Shown: piece by piece, positions 10,485 to 23,860 of the stretch
Layout of the letters: each line of letters starts with the position of its first letter
Numbering within the stretch: the first letter of the stretch is position 1
Source: Spirodela intermedia
Lineage: Eukaryota; Streptophyta; Magnoliopsida; Alismatales; Araceae
NCBI GenBank assembly: GCA_902729315.2
Contig: LR746264.1
Span: 8,587,878 to 8,651,877 of the forward strand
Reading direction: 5' to 3'
Length of the DNA stretch: 64,000 nt
Made by a program: the position numbers and the translations under genes
The notes under the pieces: generated by a model
Database searches by the model: none
Told to the model about the DNA's origin: nothing
Seen by the model: the letters and a program-made list of their open reading frames with translations, nothing else

Positions 10485-13400
10485 TCATGGAGTAGTTGAC
10501 TCCAATCCGGCAACTTTGGCTTTTAACTCTAGATTTCTATTTTCCTGCATAAATGAAAGGACAGGTCAATACACTGCCTCACTTTTCCTTGTCTGATAAC
10601 GCAACACCATCAAAGTGAAAACAGACATGGCGGCCGACATTTTTAGGCAACTTAAGTGTAAACTCCCAAAAGCCGCCTTGAAAGATTTAGGAGAGTAGCC
10701 AAAGAAGAAATCAAGATGGGAAGGGTAGAACTGGAATGACAACTAATGATAAGAACTATCATGTCGAACCTCCCAGAAGTACCTGACTTTGACATGTAGC
10801 AGCTGATAGGCAGAAGGAAACTATCTAGGTGATGTAGTGATAAAATTCAAGTTCCAAAGCTAGTCGATGAGAGTATTGTCTACGCAATAATGAAAATAAA
10901 AAATAAAACAAAAATAGGAAAAAATGGCGCGCAACAAATGAAGGTAAGAGATAACAGTTCAAGAAAAGCGAGTTCAAGGCCTTAGTTCAGATCTAGAGCG
11001 TGTTCTTAACCTGCATATCCTGGGTCTAGCAATACCACACGCACTCTATCCACCAATCTAGACTCACTCCCAAAAAAATTCTTTAATCACACTAAAATTC
11101 CCGATGAAAAATAAATCATGTTGATTCTCTGTTAATATTGATTTGCATAAGGGCGTGTTCTAAAGATCATCGAGAGAGATAACTGAACTTAGAGGAAGCA
11201 GAAGCAACGAGGAAAACTTTTAAGTTCTTTAAAAAGCCTTCAAAATTTGAACTCAATGGATAAGAAATGGCAGACAAAATGATGAATGGAAAAGAAACAG
11301 AAGGTGATGTCGTGATGTCCATGGGATAGTTCTCCAATGGCAAACGGTCAGTCAAAGTTGAAAAGTTGGGGATGCCATCGAATTGGTGATCACTCCTGAC
11401 AGAAACGGAGATCAATGATGTAGTGTAAAGATATACATTTAACGTCTACAAGGATGATGTGCTAAGAGATCTGGTATTCTTCAATCCAATGTGGATCACT
11501 TCCTATTAAGAATGCACTCCACTCGGAGCAATCTGAGAAGATAGGACAAAAAATCCTTTTAAAAAGTCCAACAAAAAGTTAACAATATGAGCAGGAAAAA
11601 CCAGTCTAAAAGAAAATTATATATATTAAAGGAAGGAGTTCTTTTAGGTTATTAATTGGAAGCTATATAGCCTCTGAGGTATCATTCATCGATTCTTATT
11701 GAAACTGATCTCCAATCCTATTCCAACACTCCAGCATATCATACCATAACTTTATGCCCAAATACCAAATTCCTGTTTAACTATATGGTGCACCAAGGTT
11801 AATTTGCCCTTTTTTTTGTCAACCATATGCCGCACAGGGAATTTCTAGAAGTCAGTGGATATAAGTGTCTTCTGCAGTCCACGGCCGGTGGAAATTCTGC
11901 CAATCTCTCTTCATTTCTCCTCAGCACATTTCTTCTATATAGGTTACCAAGAAAAGCAGCTGTAAGAGATTGGCACAACTTGCAACATCCACAATATCAC
12001 GTTTCTAGATTGCTATCCAGATGAGGCGAATCTTGTAAATGTTCCAGATGACATAGTCAATACAAGATTTTTACGATCGACAATAGGATAAGCTTCATTC
12101 TTTTGGTTAGTTTGGCATTTCTTCAATTCTATTTAAAAGTGAAATATTTTTCCCAATTGATTGATATGTTTCTTCAATTGCATAGTTAAAAAAACTCTTT
12201 TGAGTGATCTATTGAATCATTATACTTATTCTTCTTGAACGCTGTGTTCAGGTTGCACGTTGTTCACATTTCTTTACAAATATCTGTTTTTTTATAGATC
12301 ATTGTATCCACGAAAACCACCTTCCACGTTTGTTTTGTTTTTGTTTCGCTCTGCTTCCACTTTATTGTGCTCATTTGTTTGGGAGGGGGGCCACAATCAC
12401 TGCACAAAAGATTCCTTCCTCAAAACGATTATAAGCCAAATTACACCTTCCACAAAATTTCTCTCTAAATCCTCAACACCCATATTTTATTTAAATATCG
12501 CTTATTTTATTTCAATGTTAATTTTTATCTTTTTATTAAATAAAACACAATAGCCACCTATGTGTTTCCTTCCTTCCCTAAGAACCATCGCCTTCGTTTG
12601 TAAGCACCACCCCTCTCATGATCTCATCGTCTTATATATAGAATACTTGTAGCTGAATCATTTTTCCAATGCAAATATCCCAGCCCACCATATGATGATG
12701 TCAAAGAGTACCGTTATCCACATCTCAGGTGCTATAGATATAATAGGCAAAACACTGCAGTAGCCACATACTTTATCCGTTTATTTCCAAGTAATTCTTT
12801 CTAGAGTTGCCACAGAAAAAAAAGGCACCCTTCAGCATTGTAGGACAGAAGAATATGTTTGCTTTTCTTAAAAGACTCCTGCTACTGTAGTGGATAAAAT
12901 CTATGGAATGAAGCTTAATTGAATCTTCTTCACTACTGTTGCTTGCACGAATCTGAAAAGGAATGTGTTGCTATTCTTTGAATCACATACATGTCAACGA
13001 GGAAATCATATACTGACCATTTGTTATTATGAAACATGTGCGCATATTCAATGTCTTTCTATGCCTAGAAGAACAGCGATGCTTGTTTTTTTTCTGGTCA
13101 GATAGTTCATATGACCAGATTTTTCGTAATTAAGTAACGTTATTACAACACCATACAATTTGCATTAAAAACCTGGCATGCTTAAGTTTTTGTGGAAAAA
13201 GGAAACAAGACTAAGATTATTTCCCATGAATTTAAATGTGCACATACTATTCCAATTTTCTATCCACAAGATGTTAGCATCATATGCAGGAGGAAGGGGC
13301 TTTTGATTCTTTATACATAATGATGGTCGTCAATCCAATCCCAGTCTACAAGTCTACATTTCAGTTATCTTAGGGCAGTTGATTACTGGAATCGTGCTCT

Positions 13401-14410
13401 CTCAGTGGGATTATATACTAAAAACTGGAAGGAAATCTTAGAATTCTCATTTCTACAGAATAAAGGATATGTATAGAGAAAATAATATAAATTTTCATAG
13501 GACACTTCACCTGCTCAAGAATTCCGACTGAACTTTTCTCCACAAGCTCTGCTAACCCCTCGAGCTTCAAAAGCATACTCTCGTACAACTGCTCCAATTC
13601 AGATTTGTGCCTTTCAGCATTAGGCCCTACCATCTGCCGCAACCTCTCAAGTTTGTAACCTTCAGCTAATCCGCCCAGCGCCGCCGAGTCCCGTGAAGTC
13701 CGCCGAGAATTAATGAGACTCTTATCTTCCAAGACCTTGGAATTTTCCGATCCGCAGGGCATCCACGGGAATGATGATTCTGGGGAGAAGAGGTTGTACT
13801 GGCTTCGGAACGCAGGACCCAGATTAACCACCTCCACTGGCGTCCGAGTGTGTACATGGCCTCTACTCTTCGGCTCCAAGGTATATGCGCGGTACTCGTG
13901 GTTGTGGATAGCATGACTACCCGCAGAGGACGAGAAGAGCATGAAAATACACCGATCGGCCATGAGTTCTTGAGAATTCTCCGAGAACCTACCACCACGG
14001 GCTAGAGCCTCCATGACTTTGGAGAGTGACACGGAAACGGCATGCTCCCGCATGGATGGTCGGAGACCGGAGTTTCGACGGGCTGAAAACCAGCCCAACA
14101 CCGTGCAGTTCTCTGGCCACTTCACCAGAGAGAGGACGCGGTCGAGTAGACGGGAATCCACTCGGCCTAGAGAGTCGTAGAAGCCCATAGGCATGCCGAA
14201 GCAGAAGTAGTTGGTAATGAAAGCAGACAAGAGTGGCGAGGAAGAGGAAGAGGAAGAGGGATCGTCGTCGGTGAGTTCCGGCGGGAGGAGCCGACCGAAA
14301 TGGCCGAGGAGGACGCCATCCACATCGCCACCAGAGGAAGAGAAGCGCTGGATGACAGACGCAAGCGTGGTTCCCCAAATCGAAACCTTCTGGATCGAAA
14401 TCCCCTCCAT
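10485..14410 (-). CDS. ABRAXAS-like: Abraxas/FAM175-like MPN-domain protein
   Basis: Two exons (13511-14410 and 10485-10544) give 319 residues. The N terminus starts MEGISIQKVSIWGTTLAS and carries the family's MPN-like landmarks: VDGVLLGHFG (about 30-40) and VLGWFSARRNSGLRPSMREH, equivalent to the GW.. RRN signature of FAM175. The JAMM zinc ligands of active deubiquitinases are not apparent, as expected for this pseudo-MPN scaffold family. Residues from about 245 to the C terminus are a coiled coil (LEQLYESMLLKLEGLAELVE, then ILEQENRNLELKAKVAGLE across the splice junction). In animals, Abraxas/ABRO1 scaffold the K63-specific deubiquitinase BRCC36 in DNA repair and BRISC complexes; the plant role is inferred. 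The ~2.97 kb intron (10545-13510) shows no convincing extra exon, and the junction keeps heptad spacing. Confidence 0.85.
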
Positions 14411-15189
14411 GGCGAGATCAGAGGAACGGGGAGAGCGGAAGACTAGCGGTTCCTCCCTACTCTAATCTACGGGGGTGAATTGTTATAAAGACTCCTCCGT
14501 CATCGTAATACTTTCACAGACCCTCATTATTTTCAGTTATTATATTTGTACTCACGTTAACGACGACTTAGTGACGTTCTTCACGAGATGATGTGTCTAA
14601 AGTAGAGAGTGGGTCCCACCTTGGCATTTGACTATTTGCCTGGGCCCAGATGGGCCGTCAATGGCCCCACGGAACTTCTTATTGGGCCGAGATCATGGGA
14701 TTTTTTAAGCGTGGGTGACAGCATTGCCCCGGTGACAGTTGGCGCATGATATCACGACTTATCATCAAAAATTCCTGGACCGAGAAAAGGTTGTCGTCAC
14801 TCGAGGTGGAGTTAATCTCCATCTCTCTCTCTCTTTCGCTCAGTCACTTTGACGGAGATAGGGTCCCGTGACCGGGGGGGATGGGATGGGATGGGACCCT
14901 CGATCACGAACCAGAAGTCGTCGCCTCCCTTCCTGGCCCCTCATCCTTCCCTTTGGGAGGGGGTGGGGGTTAATCTTACCGTCGTCGAACCACACCGTGC
15001 ATGCTTCTCCTCCCCTTCTCCTCCTTGCCTGATTCTTCGGGTCTTCTTCGTACGCCGCAGATTCCCCGCCTGAGGGCGCTCTCTCTATTCGCCGCTCATC
15101 GGTTCCGCGAGGAACAGAGGAGGGAGGAAGGCCCGAGATCCTCAGCCGGCGTCGATCTTATCTGATTTCTCCATTTTTTTGGTAATAAA
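14411..15189. promoter_or_regulatory. Divergent (probably shared) promoter of the Abraxas-like gene and SNX2
   Basis: The two start codons face away from each other, 779 bp apart. Three TGGGCC (site II) elements at 14641-14646, 14651-14656 and 14683-14688 sit near the middle, and a pyrimidine-rich leader (TC repeats near 14818-14836) precedes SNX2. No clear TATA box is seen on either side, which fits a TATA-less housekeeping promoter. Confidence 0.55.
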
Positions 15190-18100
15190 ATGATGGGCGC
15201 GGAGACGACTCCCAGCTTCGGATCGCCGCCGCCCAGGGAGGAGATGGAGAGTCTCGTCCTCACGGATGACCAGTCGACGTACCGCAGCGCTATGTCTTCG
15301 TCTTCTCTTCCAGACGACCGCCACCCGCTGTCGGCTGTCCCCGTCTCCCTCGACGCTGGCGATCCACTCCTGTCTCCTCCCCCGCCGGTGCTCCAGGGCC
15401 CTAGCTCTCCGTCCTCATCCTTCCTTGACCCACCGTCCTACGCCGATGTGATCTTCAGTCCCTTCGGGGGGGAAAATGGCCAGTCCTCTGAGCACCTGTC
15501 CCTCGATGGGGATTCTTCTTCCAGATCCGACCATTCGTCGAGCACAGGGTATGCTAGAATCACTGTTTCGGAACCCCTGAAGGAGCAGGAGACGACCAAT
15601 TCCCTGGTACCCGGATCAAATACCTACGTGACCTACCTGATTACGACGAAGACCATGGATCCCGACCTTGGCGGTCCGTGTGAGGTCAGTATCCGGCGGC
15701 GCTTCAGAGACGTAGTGACACTTTCTGATCGACTTGCGGAGTCTTACCGCGGTTTTTTCATTCCGCCCCGGCCGGATAAGAACGTGATGGAGAGCCAGTT
15801 GATGCAGAAGCAGGAGTTTGTGGAGCAACGTCGATCTGCCTTAGAGAAGTACCTCCGCAGGCTGGCAGCGCACCCAGTGATCGGGAAAAGTGATGAACTT
15901 AGAGTGTTCCTTCAAGCGCAAGGAAAGCTGCCTCTGCCAACGACGACAGATGTCGCGTCGAGGATGCTGGATGGAGCGGTGAGGCTGCCCAAACAATTAT
16001 TTGGGGAGCCTGGAATGGGCTATGTCGCACCACAGGAAGTGGTGCAGCCGGCCAAGGGCGGTAGGGATCTGCTGAGAATTTTTAAGGAACTTAGGCAGTC
16101 GGTGGCGAATGATTGGGGAGGTATGAAGCCCCTGGCTGTGGAGGAAGATAAAGAGTTTCTGGAGAGGAAGGAGAAGATGCAGGATCTGGAGCAGCAGCTT
16201 AGCATTGCTTCCCAGCAGGTAAATTTACATCACTAGAGTTCACTCTCTTGGCCTAAAATTTTTCCCTTGTAAGTTTACATTCACCTTGTAATCTCAGAAT
16301 TCGGGAATCGACATATCTCTTGCTTGAATGTCAAACAAAACCCCGAATATATTCCCAGGTTTCATTGCATGTGATCATGCTTTAATATGTCGGAATTTAT
16401 CCAAAGTATGGTCGAGAAGGAGAAATTTATCAGTTGCTGAAAAATGAACTGATGAAATGGTAAAGCAGACGCTGCAATAAGAAAGGGTATAAAAGCAGGA
16501 TTGATGAATTTTCTACACAAATAATTTTCCTTATGAACTTTTTAGGCAAAGTATCATTTTATAAAGACCTTTGTTCCAGTTAGTTTTCTTATGATTTCTC
16601 ATCCAGACAAGAATCTGAAATACGGCAAATAATATTTTGCGCTGCTTACGTTTTATTGAATGAAGGAGTCTTTTAACAATTAAGAGCAATGGAGACCATC
16701 AGAAATGTTATTTTTATGTAATGCTTTTATCGGGTTCTTCTGAATTTCAACTTAAATAACTTTCCAAGCAGGCATTATTTGAAATTTGACGTCTGTAGAA
16801 TGAACATCTTCTTGTACTGATTTCATGTGTCCTACTTTTCTTTCCATTCCACCTCTGCTCCCATGCAACGTTTGGAAGGAAGGCCTTGTTCGGATGGATG
16901 GTTCAATCTAATTCATAAGTCGCGAATTTATGTGATGTACTCACTGAATTTGTAACCGACAGTGCTACAAAATTTGGTTATCTATGGATAGAAAATGCTG
17001 AAATTTAGGATGTCATGCACTTATCTGGAAGTTCATTTGAGGAAAGTCCTATTCCCGAGTTCATATTTTAATATTTTCGTCAGTGTATCCTGTCTAGTCC
17101 TTCACATGATGTTATTTCCTGTGTTCAGAAGTCTGCTTCTTTTTTGTTTCTTCATGAACGCGATAATATTTTTATTTCATCTTCAATTCAGGCCGAAGCA
17201 CTTGTGAAGGCTCAACAGGATATTGGAGAAACAATGGGCGAGCTGGGATTGACATTCATCAAGTTGACAAAGTTTGAAACCGAGGAGGCTGTATATAATT
17301 CTCAGAGAATACGTGCTGCTGATATCAGGCGTGTTGCCACTGCTGCTGTGAAAGCTAGCAGATTCTATCGGGAATCAAATGCACATACTGTTAAACATCT
17401 GGTAATCATAAGTCTCGCTAAAGATTTGACAGTGCCACATGGGCCAATGTTTCTTGGTCTTTAGTGCTTAAAGTATGCGAGATGTTGATCTGTCTTTTGT
17501 TATTCTATTTTGACAGGATACCCTCCATGAGTACCTTGGGCTAATGTTAGCCGTTCACAGTGCTTTCTCAGATCGCTCTAGTGCATTATTGACCGTTCAA
17601 ACACTTCTATCCGAGCTATCTTCCTTGCAAGCAAGGGCTGAAAAACTTGAAGCTGCAACCTCAAAAATATTTGGTGCTGATAAGTCTAGAGTCCGCAAGA
17701 TGGAAGAATTGAAAGAAACCATTAGAACGACTGAAGATGCTAAACTTGTTGCACTCAGAGAGTATGAGCGCATCAAGGTAGTATGTCATCTCCTTTGAAT
17801 ATCTACAAAGTATAGTAACTTGTTACTTGTAGCTTTTAATATAATAATATCTCATAGGATATGGAGAAGCTATTTTCATTTTCCTCTGCTCTAATTTTAA
17901 TGCTAGATCTCGTGTACATAAGCACAAGGGTCAATCCTGAACCTGATGCTAGATCGATTCTAGTGCACATTGCATCCTTACTAATATAAATAAATAAATG
18001 GCTGTCGTAGAATCATTTTTCTCCATTTTTCGCTGTGAAAACTTCTTGGTTCATCATCCCATTCACTTCATATAAATGTTCTTGGACTCTCACAGATCTT

Positions 18101-21100
18101 GCTCATGTACGTGACAATTAAAAATCTGATCCTCTAACCCTATTGGCAGGATTAAGTGAATTAGCTGTTGTAATTTATGCTGAAAATACAAAAGTTCTGA
18201 GAAATGAAGGTGTCTGACGTTGTGTTCAATGGACTTTCTGGAGAGTTGCACGTGTAGATTCGCTTCTGTTCTTCCTTGTACTCATAATCTCATCCCGTGA
18301 ATGCAAATAAGGTTAATGAATAAAAAATTCAAAGGGTAAGATTCTCCAAGCTAATAGGCTTTTGGAGGTGGAAGTGTTTTTTCCTTTGAAATAGTGATCT
18401 AGTTAATAGCCATTTGTATTCGAACTTGATGATGCCCATGCTATTTGTTGAAAGTTTCTAGTGATATTGAGAAAGTAAGTTTCATAGATACTTTATGGTT
18501 CAAAAATTGCACGAATAAGGCTTTTATTCCAAAGAAAATTGAAGGATGTTAGAACAGGGAAAAATAACAGGTTTACATGAGAGAAATTCGTTTAAGCTTT
18601 ATTAGGTCATGAATAATCTGCTAGTGAATGCGTGCTATATTAGCCCAGATCACTACAGTCTTCAGATCTTGCTCAGATTTAGTAGACAGTAGGAATTGAA
18701 TAATTGAACAAAAGGAAGAGGCAACAGAGCAGCATCAGTGAAGGAATGATGCTGTATTATGGATCGAAAAAAAATAATGGAAATGAAGGAAAGAGATTGC
18801 GAACTGTTGCGTCAGATAGAAATAAACAGAATAATCACTAAATGTATATGTTCGAGTATGAGAAATTCTTTGCCGGAAGAATCAACGTCATGGGTGGACT
18901 ATTGTTGTAAGGGATACGTCCCTAGTGTGTGGTGCCTGCCATACTACGGTTTCTTTATGATTATCTAGTTGCATATAAACAGAGACCAACTTCTCCCCCC
19001 CTCCTCACCCAATCCAAAAGAGAGGAAGAAAAGTCAGTGTTTTCTGCTTTCTTTGAGGTCATCTTTTACCTTGATCCGATGTCCTATTCGATATTTAGCA
19101 GAAAATTACAACCTTACCACTGGAATGCTGTTATCCATGTGTACTTACAATCTATTATCACACAACAGAATTTAAAGATATTTGCTTGAGAAAGAAATTT
19201 CGATGCCATCCCTTTCCCGTCCTTGTCGAATTCTCAAAATGCTAGAAACTGAAGCAATTACTCGAGTCAGAACATATGCGAACCTTCCTGACAATTTGAA
19301 ATTGTCTTTTCCCGGCATCTGCAATCTCCTAATAAAGTTGGTTACGAGTAATTAACAATAAAGTGGAACTTTGGATCCGCAAGCAATAGCCGTCATCTTT
19401 AACTGCACGACAAACATTACGCAGTACCGTCTGTTTGGGGCATGATCAAGTAGTTAATAAAAAGTTGTGTCAGATTTCATCACAGACGCTCTCAACCTAC
19501 ATTATTGATGATGCTGGCTTCATACCCAGGGCCCTATCCTGCCTCACTGGTTTTGTACGTATATATACTTAGAAGGTCTACTTAGACTTTGAAAGACTCT
19601 TTGCTGAACGCAAAGTAGATATTGCTGAACGCAAAGACTCTCTTGCTGAAAGACTTCATATTGACTAATATATTTACTCTTAAAATTGGGTATTGCCGAT
19701 TCTAAATAGATTGTGTTAGTTTCAACGTTGTTCCTTTAAGTCCTTGTTATTTCGGCCTACCTTCAAGCTGTTTTTGGTAGATGACATGACTTATTCTTGG
19801 GAACAGATAATTTGTTTCCTTAGGAGGAAACCCCCCTTAGATCACACGTTATCCTCATTCGGCATTGTCATTGCCTGTGAAGATAAAAATTTGATATGAT
19901 CAGGACTACCCTCTATGCTGGTAACAATTTGAGGGGATCTCACGTCAGTGTTTCCTGTTAGCCCCTATGCTGGAACGATATACCCTCTGGCTTAGGAATT
20001 TGGAAACTTGAAACCTTGGATACTCGCCTCTAGCCTTTTCTATTCTTCAAGCTTGCATGTGAAGATCAATCCCAGGCTTTTTTGGGCCCTATCTCCTTCA
20101 TTGAGATTCTCTTGAAATGGGAGTTGGAATTCTAGGGTGATTGGAAACAATTGTGAATGATCCGTCATGCTGCTCACAGACCTTTTCTTTTCCTTGGGGC
20201 TGGAGTGCTTCTTTATTGTTCATCTATGCCGATGAGTCCATTGGGAGCATTGTAATAATGCGAGGGATCAGATTATAATGTGAGAGTTTTCAAAAGAATG
20301 TGTATTGTAGTTGTATGGCCATTATGTGTTTATCTTTTTAATTGTTTTGTGGGCACCTTCAAGTGTGAGCATGCATCCCTTTTCTTAAAATGTACAGTAG
20401 ATGTGCACCCCTTGAAATTTAATTTTATCAAGCAATTTTCCGTGAATTTTTTGTGCGAATCAAAGAAAACTGCCACAACAATGCAGGAAAACAATCGAAG
20501 TGAACTCGAGAGGCTTGACAGAGATAGGCACGATGATTTCCTGGGCATGTTGAAAGGGTTTGTAATTAATCAGGTATTGATCTATACCCATGATGATATC
20601 CTAGTTTTTACTGATATCGTTTCATATTTTTTCCATCTTTTCTTGTTATCTGCCATCTATTTTGCATCCGGATGTCTTTGAGGGCTAATTCTAGACGATT
20701 TTCGTCTGCAATGAATGGTTTTTATGATAGATAAATCAGTTATTGACTTCTCACTGACCGGATGGGAAACAATAGTTGAAATTTTACCATAAAAGGATGA
20801 AAGGAGGTTCTGAATTTCTTCAAATTAGCTGGAGTTTACTTACTAACGATGCAGAAATAAATAGAGGGATGAACGAGATGGAACTGGGTTTTTTTTCTGT
20901 TTCCCTGCTGAATCTTATGAATGTCTAATTATCACTGGTGAGGTTATCTAAAACATTAGTTCCCACCAGGTAAATGACCTCATAGAGAGCGACCAGTCCC
21001 AACACAAAAAACATTCCATCATATGATAGAGAGCCCATTGCCTGATTTTAATAGACTCTGCCGGATAAAGGTTATGTGATATGTTCATCTGCTGTGAGCC

Positions 21101-22013
21101 ACGGTTTTAGGCTTGATGCAGTAGTTCTTCATCTCAGATGTCATCAACTCTGTTGATCAGAATTCTGGCGCGTGGTGCCTCTGACCAGGGGGTCCTGTGC
21201 AACAAATCATCAAGTACCTGCGAGTTCTCCTTCCGATAATGTTTTATATGTTCAAGGCAGGTTCTCCTGCTGTGGCATGTTCAACACATTTTCTGACGGA
21301 TACTGGACATTTAGAAAATGATGCATATCCATGCAGAAATGGTCGGATAGCCTAGATTATGTGGTCTACCATGATGAGCAGGTCCACCTTGGCTTCCGGG
21401 GACGAATCAATGAGATTAAGATTCAGGGGAGGACGTCGAGCTCTGGGCATCAATACCAGAAGGGGAGGGGTTCTAATTGCTAGAGGGTTTTAGATTACTA
21501 ATCTGGGTAAGTGCCGTCAGGGGAGACGTGCAACTGGGACTACATCTCTTGATGAATTCCTCTCGAAAAGAACACAGAAGAACCATTGCTCACCTCCAGC
21601 GAAGTACCCGGCTTCTCTATGTGGCAAATAAATCTACAATGATTCTTGTCTCCCCATAGCAGACCATGCCATGCCAGATACAGCATCTCAAGCTTCGCTC
21701 TCAGGTGAGGAGGGCACCCGGCGCGGCTAGACGTGATCATGGAGCATCTCACGTTATTGCCCACCATGTTCTTTCTGCATTTCATTTGAGCTTCGTCCGA
21801 GACTTCGCTTTGGAGCCGCTTTAGAATCTTACGGCCCTTTCATTGTCTCGAGAGGAGATCTTGCAGCCCAGAAGCTGCTTTTGGCTGACACAGGGCTTAA
21901 ACTCTGATTATCTCACCTCGTCTGCTCAATAGGTCGGATACGCCGAGAAGATAGCGGATGTGTGGGAGGCGGTCGCACAGGAGACGAGCTCGTATGCGAA
22001 ACAGAGCCAGTAG
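15190..22013 (+). CDS. SNX2: Sorting nexin 2 (PX and BAR domains)
   Basis: Five exons (15190-16218, 17192-17401, 17517-17777, 20487-20573, 21933-22013) join in frame to 555 residues. Residues 1-135 are Ser/Pro-rich and disordered. The PX domain (about 140-245) shows the phosphoinositide-binding RRRFRD segment, the Pro-rich FIPPRPDKNV loop and a C-terminal helix (ALEKYLRRLAAHPVIGKS). The SNX-type BAR domain follows (about 300-550): ELGLTFIKLTKFETEEAVYN, ADIRRVATAAVKASRFYRES, YLGLMLAVHSAFSDRSSALL and the final KIADVWEAVAQETSSYAKQS. Plant SNX1/SNX2 heterodimers act on endosomes with retromer in vacuolar sorting and PIN recycling. Two ATGs are adjacent (15190, 15193). Introns 3 (2.7 kb) and 4 (1.4 kb) are long; intron 3 holds a short imperfect repeat of TTGCTGAACGCAAAG near 19590-19660. 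Confidence 0.96.
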
Positions 22014-23191
22014 GTCGTTCAGGCCCCCTTTTTTTTTTCTTTTTTTTTCTTTTTTTTTTGTCCCCCTTCATCATACAGGCGTGTACATTAGCCGTTAGGA
22101 ACATCGACTCAATAAAGGTATGCGTGCGGGTTCTCTCTCTCTCTCTCGCGACCCGGGACTTTGCATTGCTGTTCTCATTTGACCCCATTAGCCACGTCAA
22201 GGCATTCGGCTGATATTTTACAAGGAGCCAATTAATCAGGAGGTTGAAACGGCGTCAAAGAGACCATAAATCTTAGATCCGCCCCTTCAGTTGAGTGGTA
22301 AATCTTCTCTCCATATTATTGAGCAAAAGTCTACGCGCGCATGGAGAGAAGAACGATTCGTATAATGCGATGCGGCCATTCATTCTATATACCCACCAAC
22401 CTTCACCATGCCTGCTCGTATATTCGACGATCCCCACATTCTGCTAAAGCCCTCTCGTGTTCCTCATTCCCAGCCAGCCAGCCAGTCAAGCCCATCGAGA
22501 TCGTCCTCATCGCGTGGTCTGTGTGCGCCGAGTAGACCTGGAGGCTCGCTGTCACGCCGACATTACGGATTCCAAAACGTGACAACAACAAAAATGTTGC
22601 TATCCAGCGACACAAAAGGATTTGTCAGGCGCAGAATTAACCGCAATGAACAAATAAAATTCGGACGACAACATTGTTCCGGAAAATCGCCCGTAGATCA
22701 ACGTGTGGCTCATTGGAGAATGCATTCGATCGACGAAAAATGCATTTTTGAGTCGAGTCGAAGGAATGATGTAAAAAAATAAATGACTAAATAAATAATG
22801 ATCGGCATCCACAATCCGCTCGATAAAATGCCGAACTGGGCGGTGTCTATCTAATGTTCGAGACCCGCTTGCATCTCTTGGAAAAAGAAATCACAGCACA
22901 TAAAATGAATAGCCAGGAGGTGATCCCCCTAGAAGAACCGACATTGAATCATGGATTCACACCAACATTCAAAGCTATAAGGATCGCATGAAGAGATAAC
23001 AAACGGTAGTAATCAAAAGAATTTTACAACGGTCTAGATTTCCTGCCCTGCACTATTTCCATTCTTCTCAAAATAGTAAAGTATAAAGAGAATGCCCCCG
23101 CAGGTCTGTGCCCTGTGGAACAAAGGAGGAATAGTCGGAAAAGGGGTTCCGATCCGGCCAATTGCGACGCCAATAGAGGCCACAATCCGCG
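22014..23191. other. Convergent intergenic region
   Basis: Between the SNX2 and PRA1 stop codons. It begins with a C/T homopyrimidine tract (about 22025-22065) and a TC repeat near 22134-22148. No coding exon, tRNA or structured RNA is apparent; the rest should be the two 3' UTRs plus spacer. Confidence 0.55.
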
Positions 23192-23860
23192 TTAGACGCG
23201 CGCGGCCGCAGGCGTCCCAGCAGTGGCAGCAGCGGAGGCCGTTGCTCCGCCTAGGAACGACAAGAAACCAGTCGCAGGCCCCGCCGCGTCTTGGTCATCA
23301 AGAAAGAGGTCCTCCGGCACCCGGAACGCGCCATGTGCGCAGACGATCGCCGCTCCAGCCATGAGGGCGGAGATGATAACAGAAGCAACGGAGGTGAGGG
23401 AAACCACGACGAAGGTGAGGATAACGAGGCCACCGAGGGTCTCCCTGTCGGAGAACTGGCGGCCGAGGATGACGAGGGGCGTGTCGGCGGGGCGGAAGAG
23501 GTAGAGCAAACACCAGCCGGCAAGAAGCCCGAGAAGGACAACGAGGGACACTGGATTGGTGAGGAGGGAGACGGCGAGCACAACGGCGATCACGGCCATG
23601 TAGTTGACGCGGAAGTAGGACAGGTTCTTGCGGACGCGGGAGATGGCTTCGGAAGTGGATTCGGGGCGGGAGAAGGCGGACGTGTCGATCAGCTCGCCCC
23701 AGGACCGCCGGTTGGCGAGCGATCGGCGAACCGACTCGGAGAGACGAGAGACGAAGATCCATGTCGCCGGCGTACCCGTCGGCGCCGTCGGCAGACCCGA
23801 TCCGGCAGTCTGCCCCGTCTGGTGGCTGGAAATGGGGAGAACAGGCGGCGACGAAGCCAT
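23192..23860 (-). CDS. PRA1B-like: PRA1 family protein (prenylated Rab acceptor), PRA1.B type
   Basis: A single uninterrupted exon of 222 residues starting MASSPPVLPISSHQTG. The cytosolic N terminus leads into FVSRLSESVRRSLANRRSW and the family signature (RVRKNLSYFRVNYMAV). Two hydrophobic hairpins follow (IAVVLAVSLLTNPVSLVVLL with GWCLLYLF; LGGLVILTFVVVSLTSVASV with IISALMAGAAIVCAHGAF), then VPEDLFLDD and an Ala/Thr-rich tail. PRA1 proteins are small ER/Golgi/endosomal membrane proteins that interact with prenylated Rab GTPases. The start is set at 23860 because the upstream in-frame extension is low-complexity. Intronless structure and length are normal for plant PRA1.B genes. Confidence 0.94.
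   Translation of the reverse strand: MASSPPVLPISSHQTGQTAGSGLPTAPTGTPATWIFVSRLSESVRRSLANRRSWGELIDTSAFSRPESTSEAISRVRKNLSYFRVNYMAVIAVVLAVSLLTNPVSLVVLLGLLAGWCLLYLFRPADTPLVILGRQFSDRETLGGLVILTFVVVSLTSVASVIISALMAGAAIVCAHGAFRVPEDLFLDDQDAAGPATGFLSFLGGATASAAATAGTPAAARV

Noticed and set aside
11827-12024. 65-codon plus-strand ORF in the Abraxas intron
   Set aside because: No domain and no codon signal; ordinary intron frame.
12780-12960. Possible middle exon of the Abraxas-like gene (acceptor near 12953 on minus)
   Set aside because: No matching donor. The two-exon join already preserves frame and a continuous coiled coil.
21100-21790. GC-richer stretch in SNX2 intron 4, possible transposon relic
   Set aside because: No terminal repeats, ORF or target duplication visible. 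It could be any intron sequence, so not reported as a feature.
22270-22300. tRNA-like string (TTCAGTTGAGTGGTAAATC)
   Set aside because: No cloverleaf or B box could be found downstream.
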